From NCBI RefSeq assembly GCF_028421645.1, contig NZ_CP116887.1, forward strand, positions 3,908,001 to 3,972,000: DNA of 64,000 nucleotides. Reading direction: 5' to 3'. Positions 1 through 8,121 of this stretch are shown here, piece after piece. The notes under the pieces were generated by a model. That model did no database searches, was not told where the DNA came from, and saw nothing but the letters and a program-made list of their open reading frames with translations. Source of the DNA: Aneurinibacillus sp. Ricciae_BoGa-3 (GTDB taxonomy: Bacteria > Bacillota > Bacilli > Aneurinibacillales > Aneurinibacillaceae). The first letter of the stretch is position 1. Each line of letters begins with the position of its first letter. The translations under genes were made by a program, and so were the position numbers.

Positions 1-442
1 CATCAAAGCCTCCAGCCAGGTTGTTAACGGACAAAGCGATTCCCAGTATGATGGATTCCCCAAAGCTAATCGTCTTTGACCTGTCTAAATCTGCTTCTTC
101 CGGATTTCGCAAAATCCTAAGGAAAGAACCCCGACTCGTCTGCGGCTGTTCCACAGGGGTCTCAAGAAAGGGCTGGCAAAGCACCCATATGCCGATTATA
201 GAAAGCACGATCATGCCCGTTACATTTCCCACAAAAGGAGTAATCCAAAGGGCAATCCACCTGCCAAAAAGACCTCCCACCATTGCCAGAATAAAGCCCA
301 TCAATGCAATTATGAAATTAGCGAATGTGGAAATCCGTATTTTCCTTACGCCATATGAAATGCCCGCTCCAGCATTGTCAAGGTTAGAGGCAATTCCAAT
401 CGCAATGATAGCTAATAAGCTGTGTACATCCAGTGAAATCAA
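1..442 (-). CDS. ytaF: YtaF/MntP-like membrane protein, 5' part only
   Basis: Reading leftwards from a possible TTG start at 440-442, an open frame runs off the window edge. The product begins with a hydrophobic segment (LLAIIAIGIASNLDNAGAGI) followed by YGVRKIRIS, then a second and third membrane helix and a hydrophilic loop. This pattern matches the YtaF sporulation membrane protein family, related to MntP-type manganese exporters. About 147 residues are visible; the rest lies outside the window. The TTG follows an AAGGAG too closely to be a comfortable start, so the true start may differ by a few codons. The divergent lysP riboswitch promoter lies about 95 bp away. Family assignment is good; exact start uncertain. 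Confidence 0.72.
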   Translation of the reverse strand, partial: MISLDVHSLLAIIAIGIASNLDNAGAGISYGVRKIRISTFANFIIALMGFILAMVGGLFGRWIALWITPFVGNVTGMIVLSIIGIWVLCQPFLETPVEQPQTSRGSFLRILRNPEEADLDRSKTISFGESIILGIALSVNNLAGGFD

Positions 443-534
443 CTCCTTTCCCTCTGTTATCCAAGATATTCAGGATAACTTGCCTATGTTTTCCATAAAA
501 AAATTTCTTGGCTGTTTAAGTTCTAAGGATCCTC

Positions 535-563
535 TTGAATCCTTTGTCTGGATTGTATATACT
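535..563 (+). promoter_or_regulatory. Sigma-A-type promoter of the lysP leader
   Basis: TTGAAT (535-540) and TATACT (558-563) are separated by 17 bp, a good vegetative promoter. Transcription would start near 570, about 30 bp before the lysine riboswitch. Seen in sequence; no expression data. Confidence 0.6.
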
Positions 564-595
564 GATTAACGTTGTGAATCAATTAAATAGCAGAC

Positions 596-800
596 CCTCA
601 TCAATTACGGTGAGGTAGAGGTCGCGGCTTTTAAGAGTACGTCGTACGAGATTCAGAGAAAATCGATGAATACGAAAGAAAGGAAAAGTCGCCGAAGCTG
701 GTCCGGGTTCTCTTGGGCGGACTGGCTGGGGCTGTACCCGATAAGGGACAGAACTGTCACGGCTGGCAGCCAACCAGGTGTGATGCGCTATCTTCAGCGA
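596..800 (+). promoter_or_regulatory. Lysine riboswitch (L box)
   Basis: The leader contains the hallmark lysine riboswitch segments in order: GGTAGAGGTCGCGGC with AAGAGTA (613-638), GAAAGGAAAAGTCGCCGAAGC (about 680-701), a GGCTGG stem and the conserved ACTGTCACGGCTGGCAGCC near 752-772. It precedes a terminator and an amino acid permease gene, the usual arrangement for lysine-repressed uptake by premature termination. Boundaries are approximate. Confidence 0.88.
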
Positions 801-819
801 AGGTATGATGGGCGCTTTA

Positions 820-857
820 CGAATACCGCTGCATTATTTTGGGCGGTATTTTTTGTT
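820..857 (+). terminator. Riboswitch-controlled terminator before lysP
   Basis: The stem ATACCGC / GCGGTAT encloses TGCATTATTTTGG and is followed by a T-run. It sits between the lysine aptamer and the lysP start, so it is probably the OFF-state terminator of the riboswitch. Confidence 0.8.
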
Positions 858-910
858 CCCTCTTATCCCTTGCTAGCAAGACTTCAATTTTTAAAGGGGT
901 GCATTAGAAA

Positions 911-2377
911 ATGATCAGAGATCATCAAAAAACAAATGGCGGGGAGTTAAAACGCGGCCTAAAAGCACGGCATCTGACATTAATTTCAATCGGCGGTTCG
1001 ATTGGTACGGGGCTGTTCCTGGCAAGTGGTGCGTCCATCCATGATGCCGGTCCGGGCGGAGCGCTTCTCGCTTATATCGCGATTGGTTTAATGGTCTATC
1101 TGCTGATGATGAGCCTTGGGGAGATGGCTGCCTTTCTGCCGGAATCGGGATCATTTAGCACCTATGCTACCCGGTTTATCGATCCCTCGCTTGGCTTTGC
1201 GCTTGGCTGGAATTACTGGTATAACTGGGCCATCACAATCGCAGTTGAAATATCCGCCGGCTCGCTGGTCATGAAATTCTGGTTTCCGCACAGCTCTACG
1301 TTTTTATGGAGCGCACTATTTCTGGTTATCATGTTCGGGCTTAATTATTTATCTGTAAAAGCATACGGGGAATCGGAGTACTGGTTCTCCATGATCAAGG
1401 TTGTTACCATCGTCATTTTCCTGATAATCGGACTGCTGCTTATTCTCGGCATTATGGGCGGCAAACCGGTCGGATTTACTAATTTCACAGCGGGCCATTC
1501 ACCTTTTCACGGTGGTTTTCTGGCCATTCTTGGCATCTTTATGGTGGCAGGTTTCTCTTTTCAGGGTACAGAATTAGTGGGGATTGCAGCTGGTGAAAGT
1601 GAGAATCCGGAGAAAAATGTACCGAAGGCTATCCGCCAGGTTTTCTGGAGAATCCTTCTGTTTTACGTGGCTGCCATTCTCGTTATAGGCCTTCTTATTC
1701 CTTACACCAACCCAAATCTGGTAAGCTCAGATTTAAAAGATATCGCAGTCAGCCCGTTTACCCTTGTTTTTAAAAGGGCGGGCCTTGCATTGGCGGCATC
1801 TGTAATGAATGCGGTCATTCTAACTTCGGTGCTTTCCGCCGGAAATTCGGGGATGTATGCAAGTACCCGCATGTTGTGGGTGCTTGCGAAAGAAGGTAAG
1901 GCGCCTAAACTGTTTGCCAAGGTAGATAGGCGCGGCGTACCTGTGAATGCCCTTATTGCCACAGCAGCCATTGGAATGTTTGCCTTTCTCGCGTCTTTGT
2001 TCGGCCAGGGAACGGTTTACATGTGGCTTCTTAATGCGTCCGGGATGTCCGGTTTTATCGCCTGGCTGGGTATTGCGATGACCCATTACCGGTTCCGCAA
2101 AGCGTATGTGGCTCAGGGCAGAAATCTGGAAGATCTGCCTTTTAAGGCACGCTGGTTTCCGTTTGGCCCAATTTTTGCTTTTGTATTATGTCTCATTGTT
2201 ATTCTCGGCCAAAATTACGGCGCGTTTACCGGTGATAAGATTGACTGGAACGGCATCGCGGTCTCGTATATCGGCCTCCCGCTGTTCCTGCTGATCTGGT
2301 TTGGTTACAAATGGAGTAAGAAAACCAAGGTCGTTTCGCTCCAGGACTGCAACTTTGAATTGGATCAGGATAAATAA
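911..2377 (+). CDS. lysP: Lysine permease (APC family)
   Basis: The 488-residue product is an amino acid-polyamine-organocation permease with about 12 membrane helices. The first helix carries the family signature SIGGSIGTGLF (residues 26-36), and the segment from ATRFIDPSLGFALGWNYWYNW to QGTELVGIAAGESENPEKNVPKAI is typical of LysP-type permeases. It imports L-lysine by proton symport across the cytoplasmic membrane. The upstream lysine riboswitch and terminator independently support lysine as substrate. The gene appears monocistronic, with its own terminator directly after the stop codon. Start chosen at ATG 911; the Shine-Dalgarno-like AAAGGGG is upstream. Confidence 0.93.
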   Translation: MIRDHQKTNGGELKRGLKARHLTLISIGGSIGTGLFLASGASIHDAGPGGALLAYIAIGLMVYLLMMSLGEMAAFLPESGSFSTYATRFIDPSLGFALGWNYWYNWAITIAVEISAGSLVMKFWFPHSSTFLWSALFLVIMFGLNYLSVKAYGESEYWFSMIKVVTIVIFLIIGLLLILGIMGGKPVGFTNFTAGHSPFHGGFLAILGIFMVAGFSFQGTELVGIAAGESENPEKNVPKAIRQVFWRILLFYVAAILVIGLLIPYTNPNLVSSDLKDIAVSPFTLVFKRAGLALAASVMNAVILTSVLSAGNSGMYASTRMLWVLAKEGKAPKLFAKVDRRGVPVNALIATAAIGMFAFLASLFGQGTVYMWLLNASGMSGFIAWLGIAMTHYRFRKAYVAQGRNLEDLPFKARWFPFGPIFAFVLCLIVILGQNYGAFTGDKIDWNGIAVSYIGLPLFLLIWFGYKWSKKTKVVSLQDCNFELDQDK

Positions 2378-2385
2378 ACCTGGCA

Positions 2386-2425
2386 TGAAAAGGGATAAGC
2401 ATAATATTGCTTATCCTTTTTTGTT
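2386..2425 (+). terminator. Intrinsic terminator of lysP
   Basis: A perfect GGGATAAGC / GCTTATCC stem with a short AT-rich loop is followed by a T-run, 10 bp after the lysP stop. Confidence 0.85.
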
Positions 2426-2536
2426 GATTACACGCTGCCCGCTTAACCCTTCCACGTATATTAGTAAGAAATTTCTGTTTTTACAGTCGATAGATGGGGT
2501 AAATTTTATGTACAATGTTAATTGGGAGGGCTCTAT

Positions 2537-2725
2537 ATGGATATATTCGAAACAAAAAAGCAAAAGGCTTTCTATGGGTTAAACGATGAGATCATTCACA
2601 AGGACTTTGGCAGAGGCATCATCTGCGACAAAGGTAAAGATCTGGTTGAAATCGACTTCAATGGTGAACGAAAAACGATGCACCTGGAGGTATTAATAAA
2701 AGGCGGTATGATTCAGAAACCATAA
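2537..2725 (+). CDS. Small Tudor/SH3-like protein of unknown function
   Basis: A 62-residue product starts at ATG 2537, eight bases after a strong GGGAGGG ribosome binding site (an in-frame TTG at 2522 lies upstream of it and is less likely). I do not recognise a named family. The core HKDFGRGIICDKGKDLVEIDFNGERKTMHLEVL resembles the small beta-barrel found at the C terminus of UvrD/PcrA helicases and in CarD/DUF3553-like proteins (pattern: H-x-x-FG-x-G, an alternating hydrophobic I-x-F strand, then K-x-x-x-L). A nucleic-acid or RNA polymerase contact role would fit that fold but is only inference. It stands alone between two unrelated transporters. Confidence 0.7.
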   Translation: MDIFETKKQKAFYGLNDEIIHKDFGRGIICDKGKDLVEIDFNGERKTMHLEVLIKGGMIQKP

Positions 2726-2972
2726 AGATAAGCCCATGTTTTGCGCAAACTCGGATATATGTAGCTCATCCATTATTCTCCCAACAAAAGTTCATAGCGA
2801 TTACCATAATGGTTTTGATACTCCCTTTGCAGCAATTGAATAAACCCTTTCACACTTCTACCGGATTACGAAAGCATCAAATGTGGAAACAAGCTATAGT
2901 ACACTCTTTCGAATCCACTCTTCCCCTACCCAAATCAGCGGAGATATTACTTTAATCGAAGGGAGTATCTAG

Positions 2973-4280
2973 ATGCCATCAGACGTTAAAACTCATCCAA
3001 GCAAGGTCTATAACCAGGATAAAAATAAGACGGTTAAAGAAGCCAGGGCGGCGATCGCGGGAAAACGAAAAGGAATCCGCGCCATCCTTCCCTTTATCGG
3101 ACCCGCGTTTATCGCCTCTATCGCTTATATTGACCCCGGGAATTTCGCCACAAACATCCAGGCGGGTTCGAGATTCGGCTACAAAATGCTTTGGGTTGTC
3201 GTCATAGCCAACCTAATAGCGATGCTGCTGCAAAATATGTCAGCTAAACTCGGCATAGCAAGCGGCAAGAATCTGCCGGAACTATGCTGGGACCATTTTC
3301 CGAAGTGGCTAAACATTATCATGTGGATATTTGCTGAAATCGCAGCAATGGCCACGGATGTCGCTGAATTTTTAGGCGCTACGATTGGATTGAACCTTCT
3401 GTTCGGCATTCCAATGCTGTATGCGACGCTTCTTACCGGTGTTGCTACCTATCTATTTCTGACTCTCGATAAATTCGGATTTCGCCCCCTGGAGAAGCTT
3501 ATTGCCGGCTTCTCTTTACTAATTGGTTTATGCTATATCGTGGAGACATTTCTCTCTAAACCGAATTTTTCATTAATCGCTTATCACAGCGTTGTACCCT
3601 GGTTAGGAAATCGCGATAGTTTGATGCTAGCGGTTGGCGTCATCGGGGCTACTGTTATGCCTCATGCGATTTATCTTCATTCCAATCTGACAAAAGATCG
3701 GATTATTCCGCGCAACGATAAGGAAGCGGATAAAATTAACGAATTTAGCACGGCGGAAATCATTCTTGCGATGGCCATAGCGGGGTTCGTAAACCTTTCT
3801 ATGATGTACATGGCTGCCTCTATATTTAACACAACTGGCCATGTACAGGTCGGGGACATTACAACTGCTTACCAAACGCTAACGCCTCTATTAGGTTCAG
3901 CCGCAGCCAGTGTTTTTCTGGTATCACTGCTGGCTTCGGGTATCTCAAGCTCGGTTGTAGGCACGATGGCTGGGCAGGTGATTATGCAAGGGTTCGTTGG
4001 ATTCTCTATTCCACTGTGGCTGCGGCGGGTGATTACAATGGTACCGACAGTTATTATTGTCGCCCTCGGTATCAATCCTACCCAAACGCTCGTCATCAGC
4101 CAGGTGATCCTCAGCATCGTACTTCCATGCCCTGTTATTGCCTTGATCTATTTCACCCGGCGCCAAGCGATTATGGGGGTCTTAACGAATAAGAAGATAA
4201 CCACGGTTTTATCTACCCTTTGTGCGCTGATCATCATCGGCCTCAATATTTTTCTTATCTGGCAGACGTTCTTTGGATAA
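2973..4280 (+). CDS. mntH: NRAMP-family Mn2+/Fe2+ transporter
   Basis: The 435-residue product is a proton-coupled divalent metal importer of the NRAMP family. It has the helix 1 signature DPGN (residues 54-57), whose Asp and Asn are known metal ligands, and the helix 6 motif MPH (229-231), followed by AIYLHS. Eleven hydrophobic segments are visible; the first 35 residues are a hydrophilic, lysine-rich cytoplasmic extension. An AAGGGAG site precedes ATG 2973. I looked for an MntR operator in the 247 bp upstream and did not see a convincing one. It is convergent with ykuS through a shared terminator. Confidence 0.92.
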   Translation: MPSDVKTHPSKVYNQDKNKTVKEARAAIAGKRKGIRAILPFIGPAFIASIAYIDPGNFATNIQAGSRFGYKMLWVVVIANLIAMLLQNMSAKLGIASGKNLPELCWDHFPKWLNIIMWIFAEIAAMATDVAEFLGATIGLNLLFGIPMLYATLLTGVATYLFLTLDKFGFRPLEKLIAGFSLLIGLCYIVETFLSKPNFSLIAYHSVVPWLGNRDSLMLAVGVIGATVMPHAIYLHSNLTKDRIIPRNDKEADKINEFSTAEIILAMAIAGFVNLSMMYMAASIFNTTGHVQVGDITTAYQTLTPLLGSAAASVFLVSLLASGISSSVVGTMAGQVIMQGFVGFSIPLWLRRVITMVPTVIIVALGINPTQTLVISQVILSIVLPCPVIALIYFTRRQAIMGVLTNKKITTVLSTLCALIIIGLNIFLIWQTFFG

Positions 4281-4322
4281 AAAAAGGCTCCTGCAGCAGA
4301 TGCTCTGAGCAGGAGCCTCTAT
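4281..4322. terminator. Bidirectional terminator between mntH and ykuS
   Basis: AGGCTCCTGC / GCAGGAGCCT forms a 10-bp stem around AGCAGATGCTCTGA; an A-run on the left and a T-containing run on the right allow use from both sides. Confidence 0.75.
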
Positions 4323-4325
4323 TTA

Positions 4326-4568
4326 CTATTGTATGCGTGATTCCACTTCCCGGCAGACCTGCTCCGCGGTTAAACCGTGCGCATTGATCACCGGACCATC
4401 CACTGCGATATTTTGAATGCCCATCATATTCTGGTCAAGTCCGGTAATAACACAGCAGTCACATCCCCGGGCGTCTTCCGCACGGGCCAGCTCTGTCACC
4501 TGGTATCCTCTACTCTGAAGGGCGTCTTTCACATCTGTAAGAGATTGTTCTACACCGATTTTTGCCAT
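4326..4568 (-). CDS. ykuS: YkuS family (UPF0180) protein
   Basis: An 80-residue cytosolic protein begins MAKIGVEQSLTDVKDALQSRGY and contains the family features CDCCVITGLDQNMMGI and a C-terminal LTAEQV helix. Its biochemical role is unknown. The start is ATG 4568, eight bases after AGGAGG; a GTG three codons further upstream overlaps that binding site and was rejected. The gene follows the sigma/anti-sigma operon by 52 bp on the same strand with no clear terminator between, so read-through is possible. The name rests on family resemblance. Confidence 0.85.
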   Translation of the reverse strand: MAKIGVEQSLTDVKDALQSRGYQVTELARAEDARGCDCCVITGLDQNMMGIQNIAVDGPVINAHGLTAEQVCREVESRIQ

Positions 4569-4620
4569 ACTTTCCACCTCCTCTTCTATAGGCTTCCCAG
4601 TAAAAGAAGGCTTATTCCTT

Positions 4621-5463
4621 CTATACCTCTCTGTTTCTTTTCAGTTGACGAACCTTCCCGCGCACCCACAGACCCATCATACCCAACGACAAGCAAAGAA
4701 CCAGGCAGAAGAGAATGAGTCCGAAAAAAGGAAAATTAAAGCCTGCAATAAGTACGGCCGCACCTGCCAGCGATGAAAGAGGCAAATTACTTTCTAATGC
4801 AGGAATCATTCGCCCAATCCATACAGCGGCTGAAGCGAGGCCAATAAAAAAGAAAAGAAGTAACACAGCGAGTATAACTAAGGCAACAGGTATCCCGATT
4901 ACAGTGAGCGACAGCAGCACAACAAGCGATCCCAGCAGCAGGGTAACAGCCATGCCTATTAATATAAGCTGGCGAAATGAACGCTGGATATGATCTGTGA
5001 ACACCATCATTCTATCTCTTGCGACGATGGCAATAAATAGTGAAACAATAATAAGGATTAAGCTTACGGCAAGCTTTACAAACCAGTATCCTACAAGGGC
5101 TGCACCTGCAGCGAATAGATTGCTTTGCGTTGGTGTGTCCAATGATACATTCACAACGTTATCGGTGAGACTGGCACCAGGTTCCTGGCTGATCAGACCA
5201 CCAAATACGAACACCGCTCCATTAACCCGGGCTGTTTTTTTAATGGTCAAATTGCCATTTAGCACAAGCACCATATCGCGCACGGTCCCCCGTATCTCTA
5301 CATCCCCTCCGGCCACGACAACATTCTCGACCTGCTGCCCTGCTGGGACGATCATATCCTGATGGCGTAACCAATCACCGTATGCGGCCGATGCAGGGAC
5401 AACCGCGCTAAACACAAACGCCATACACAACATGCACAGCAAAATTAGGCGGCTCCTGATCAT
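4621..5463 (-). CDS. Secreted/membrane protein with bactofilin-like domain
   Basis: The 280-residue protein has a signal peptide (residues 1-27, ending ASAA), then about 80 residues of short beta-repeats (VENVVVAGGDVEIRGTVRDMVLVLNGNLTIKKTARVNGAVFVFGG) like the right-handed beta-helix of polymer-forming (bactofilin-type) proteins, then four or more membrane helices. It is the third gene of an ECF sigma operon: its ATG overlaps the anti-sigma stop codon. This arrangement suggests a sigma-regulated envelope protein, perhaps a signal transducer or a surface scaffold; that role is inference. Confidence 0.8.
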   Translation of the reverse strand: MIRSRLILLCMLCMAFVFSAVVPASAAYGDWLRHQDMIVPAGQQVENVVVAGGDVEIRGTVRDMVLVLNGNLTIKKTARVNGAVFVFGGLISQEPGASLTDNVVNVSLDTPTQSNLFAAGAALVGYWFVKLAVSLILIIVSLFIAIVARDRMMVFTDHIQRSFRQLILIGMAVTLLLGSLVVLLSLTVIGIPVALVILAVLLLFFFIGLASAAVWIGRMIPALESNLPLSSLAGAAVLIAGFNFPFFGLILFCLVLCLSLGMMGLWVRGKVRQLKRNREV

Positions 5464-5966
5464 CAGCTCTGTTCCACCCGGCCTGATACTCCTGCATGTC
5501 CTGACAGGCGCAACAGAGACCAGACAGAAAGTAGCGCAACGGCAATCGATAGCACGGCTAGTCCATCAGAAAGCAGGGGAACCGCAGATACAACAATGCA
5601 GATAGCATGCAGGAGGGCAAATAAAAGGGAGAAAAATGGCGGGAATATTGCTCTTGCCAGTACCAGCAGAGCACACAAAAGGATGGCACTGATAATCGGA
5701 AGGCTAAACAGCCCTGCATACCGCCTGGATGGGTATGCCGATTTATTCTCATCAAACACTGCAAGGCGAATGTGCTCCTCCAAATCTTCTGGTAAGAGGA
5801 CAGATCGGTAAGCGGCAAGTATATTACGCTGCATAGACGATAGTTCCTGCAGGACTGTTCTGCAGGAAACGCAGGCGTCTAAATGCCTTTTTACATCTAT
5901 ACTTTCTGCCAGGGGCAGTTCATCGTCAAGATAGGCTGACAACTGTTCTTCCACATGGTTGTTCAT
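5463..5966 (-). CDS. Membrane-anchored zinc-binding anti-sigma factor
   Basis: The 167-residue product opens with a ZAS (zf-HC2) anti-sigma domain: acidic LSAYLDDELP, then RHLDACVSC with the H-x3-C-x2-C zinc motif near residues 28-35. About residue 80 onward are two or three membrane helices. It should bind and hold the sigma factor encoded immediately upstream, releasing it on an envelope signal. The gene starts one base after the sigma stop codon with a GGGAGGA site, which implies translational coupling. A role in sensing cell-envelope stress is inferred from the membrane segments and from the downstream bactofilin-like gene. Confidence 0.87.
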   Translation of the reverse strand: MNNHVEEQLSAYLDDELPLAESIDVKRHLDACVSCRTVLQELSSMQRNILAAYRSVLLPEDLEEHIRLAVFDENKSAYPSRRYAGLFSLPIISAILLCALLVLARAIFPPFFSLLFALLHAICIVVSAVPLLSDGLAVLSIAVALLSVWSLLRLSGHAGVSGRVEQS

Positions 5967-5967
5967 A

Positions 5968-6516
5968 CTAACAATCCTCCCTAGTTTCCAGGTGTTTTCT
6001 CAGTGACAGACGGGCCGCAGAAATACGTGACTTTACGGTTCCCACCGGCACTTGCAGAATGTTGGCGATTTCCTCGTATGTAAATCCCTGAATATCCCGC
6101 AGAACAATCACAGTTCGATGGTCCACAGATAATCGCTCCATACCTTCTTCAATGGTCATCTGCATCTGCTTGCGTTCAATGGGTCCAATGCCGCCGGATA
6201 CAGTCGTAGATATTACATCCGTATTCTCGGTAATCCAGGCAGCTTCTCGTTTTTTCTTCTGGGCACGCGTGTAACAGAGGTTGGTGACAATGCGTGTAAG
6301 CCACGAGGCAAATGCATATTCACTATCCAGCGAATGCAGGGAGTAATAGGCTTTGACGAAAGCCTCCTGAGTCACATCTTCCGCTTCCATTCTATCGTGC
6401 AGCATCGCAAACGCATGCCTGAATACCTGTCCTTTAAAGCGGGCAATTAGCTGTCTGAAGGCTTCATGATCCCCCTGCTTGGCCTTCCTGACTATTGTGT
6501 ATAACTCACTCTCCAC
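5968..6516 (-). CDS. ECF-type RNA polymerase sigma factor (SigW-like)
   Basis: The 182-residue product has only regions 2 and 4, the layout of extracytoplasmic-function sigma factors. Region 2 shows DHEAFRQLIARFKGQVFRHAFAML and the -10 recognition helix AEDVTQEAFVKAY; region 4 shows the helix-turn-helix GFTYEEIANILQVPVGTVKSRISAAR. The start is GTG 6516 preceded by GGGGGTGG. It is co-transcribed with its anti-sigma factor. I did not find a clean ECF-type promoter upstream; TATAAT at about 6575 on the minus strand may be a vegetative -10. Confidence 0.92.
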   Translation of the reverse strand: MESELYTIVRKAKQGDHEAFRQLIARFKGQVFRHAFAMLHDRMEAEDVTQEAFVKAYYSLHSLDSEYAFASWLTRIVTNLCYTRAQKKKREAAWITENTDVISTTVSGGIGPIERKQMQMTIEEGMERLSVDHRTVIVLRDIQGFTYEEIANILQVPVGTVKSRISAARLSLRKHLETREDC

Positions 6517-6620
6517 ACAGTACCACCCCCAGACACCTGCCGTTTAACCTATCCGTTTACTCTCTTTAATCATTATAATTTAAGGGACTTCCTATTCATA
6601 AGATAAGTTCATATACAGCA

Positions 6621-6910
6621 ATGAGAAAAACATCGCGGGCCATGCCGCTCTCTCCTTTCCCCTCATAGAAGTTTTTACGGCCGCTTTGTGGAACAACGGA
6701 CGGACCGGCATTAGGGAATCTTGGCTAACGGCAAGCGTAAGCGCAGGCAGCAGCCTAAGTTGCACTTATGCCGAAAGGTAAAATCGATACACCTTTCGGC
6801 CTGGGGGAAAGAAAGGTGCGGACATGCGCCTCACGATGTTTTTCTTGGGTGTTTCGGGACCGGAGGTCCCATTTAAAAAATCGCTCAAGGCACTTCAACA
6901 CAATACTTTC
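6621..6910 (+). repeat. Palindromic terminator-associated repeat, copy A (with inserted centre)
   Basis: The copy starts GAGAAAAACATCGCGGGCC and its far arm ends CTCACGATGTTTTTCTT, an imperfect inverted repeat of about 40 bp. It is followed by the small hairpin GGGACCGGAGGTCCC (6856-6870) and the tail ending ATACTTTC. Compared with copy E (43981-44250), the central arm is replaced (6709-6801) by a sequence resembling the second repeat family, ending in its own hairpin CCGAAAGGT/ACCTTTCGG. It fills the gap between the S8 protease terminator and the ECF sigma gene. Confidence 0.85.
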
Positions 6911-6922
6911 TGGTTATACAAC

Positions 6923-6967
6923 AAAAAAGCTCCCGCCGACTGAAGCAGTTGGCTAGGAGTATTTTTT
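6923..6967 (-). terminator. Terminator of the S8 peptidase gene
   Basis: Read on the minus strand, CTCCTAGCCAACT pairs with AGTCGGCGGGAG around a GCTTC loop, then a T-run follows. It lies just after the protease stop and abuts repeat copy A. Confidence 0.8.
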
Positions 6968-6973
6968 AAAGAG

Positions 6974-8032
6974 CTATCGAGAAAGAGGAGCGAGATTTAA
7001 TAGTCCCCGTCCATAAAGGCGGGAAGGGCCTAGCTTTTGGCTTAAGCGGACAATTGCCCGCCCGTTTCTTCCGTTTTTTCTATTTGGGTAGAGGCCGAGC
7101 AGCAGGGCTGCGCCTCCGCTGACATGGGCGGCTGACATTGATGTACCGCTAAGCGTTTTATAGCCGCCTCCGATCCATGTGCTCCTTATGTCTACGCCAG
7201 GAGCCATGATGTCCAGCCCTCTGCCTGTACTAGAGAAATCGGCACGCTGTTTGCTTTGATCCACCGCTCCGACCGAAATTACCGAGGGAAGGCGAGCTGG
7301 ATAATCCAACGTATTCCCGGATCCTCGATTGTTTCCGTCATTGCCTGCGGAAGCTACCAGTATGATGCCTTTCTGGGCAGCAAATTGTGTGGCCAGATCC
7401 AGTGACCGGGAATATTGGTTACTGCCGAGGCTCATGTTAAGCACCTGGATATGATGATCCACCGCCCACTCTATCCCTTTTACGATGTGGCTGATACTGC
7501 CACTTCCGGAGCTGTCCAGCACTTTGATTCCATAAAGGGAAGCCTGGGGGGCTACACCATATACATGGGCTCTACTGGCTGAAGCCGCAATAATCCCGGA
7601 GACATGCGTGCCATGGCCGTTATCGTCCTTAAAATTGCCAGTGTCCGTAATAACGTTATAACCGCCAGCTACCCGCCCGCGCAAGGCAGGATGGCCCGAA
7701 TCAATCCCCGTATCAAGCACGCCTACCCGAACGCCCTTGCCGCTCGTTTTAGGCCACGCGGCTGGTGCCTGAATCTCCCTAATATTCCACGGTACATTCG
7801 CTAGTTTCCTGTCTTTGCTTACTGGTAGCGCTTCGTGCAGCCGGATGCTGAAATCTTCTTCATAATAGACAATCTCGGTATTCCTTTCGAATTTCTCTAC
7901 ATCGTTTGCTTCGGCTATGATAAGCGGAAGGTATTTGTGGGTGTGGAGTATTTTTATTCCGCCTTGTTGCGTACACACATCACAGGTGTTTTTCACACTC
8001 TTTTTCGCTTGAAGTAAATATCGTTTGGTCAT
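6974..8032 (-). CDS. Subtilisin-like serine protease (S8 family)
   Basis: The 352-residue protein has the complete S8 triad: D107 (VLDTGID), H140 (NGHGTHVSG) and S298 (SGTSMSAAHVSG), with oxyanion N231 (SAGND). Residues 1-65 resemble an I9 inhibitor propeptide. I see no Sec signal peptide, so it is either cytosolic, like the intracellular subtilisins, or exported another way; two cysteines (17 and 20) occur in the pro-region. ATG 8032 follows AAGGAG. The gene is monocistronic with a clear terminator. Confidence 0.92.
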   Translation of the reverse strand: MTKRYLLQAKKSVKNTCDVCTQQGGIKILHTHKYLPLIIAEANDVEKFERNTEIVYYEEDFSIRLHEALPVSKDRKLANVPWNIREIQAPAAWPKTSGKGVRVGVLDTGIDSGHPALRGRVAGGYNVITDTGNFKDDNGHGTHVSGIIAASASRAHVYGVAPQASLYGIKVLDSSGSGSISHIVKGIEWAVDHHIQVLNMSLGSNQYSRSLDLATQFAAQKGIILVASAGNDGNNRGSGNTLDYPARLPSVISVGAVDQSKQRADFSSTGRGLDIMAPGVDIRSTWIGGGYKTLSGTSMSAAHVSGGAALLLGLYPNRKNGRNGRAIVRLSQKLGPSRLYGRGLLNLAPLSR

Positions 8033-8121
8033 CGCACCCGTCTCCTTAATCTCTTGAAATTACTACTATCTTATGAAACTGTCTCCTTTGAGAAAGGAGA
8101 CAAGTGCGGAATTATATACAA

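Noticed and set aside
21..569. Plus-strand ORF of 182 codons at the window start
   Set aside because: It lies antisense to a clear YtaF/MntP-like membrane protein frame on the minus strand; its own translation has no domain and no ribosome binding site.
666..914. Plus-strand 82-codon ORF before lysP
   Set aside because: It overlaps the lysine riboswitch and its terminator, so the open frame is a by-product of structured RNA sequence.
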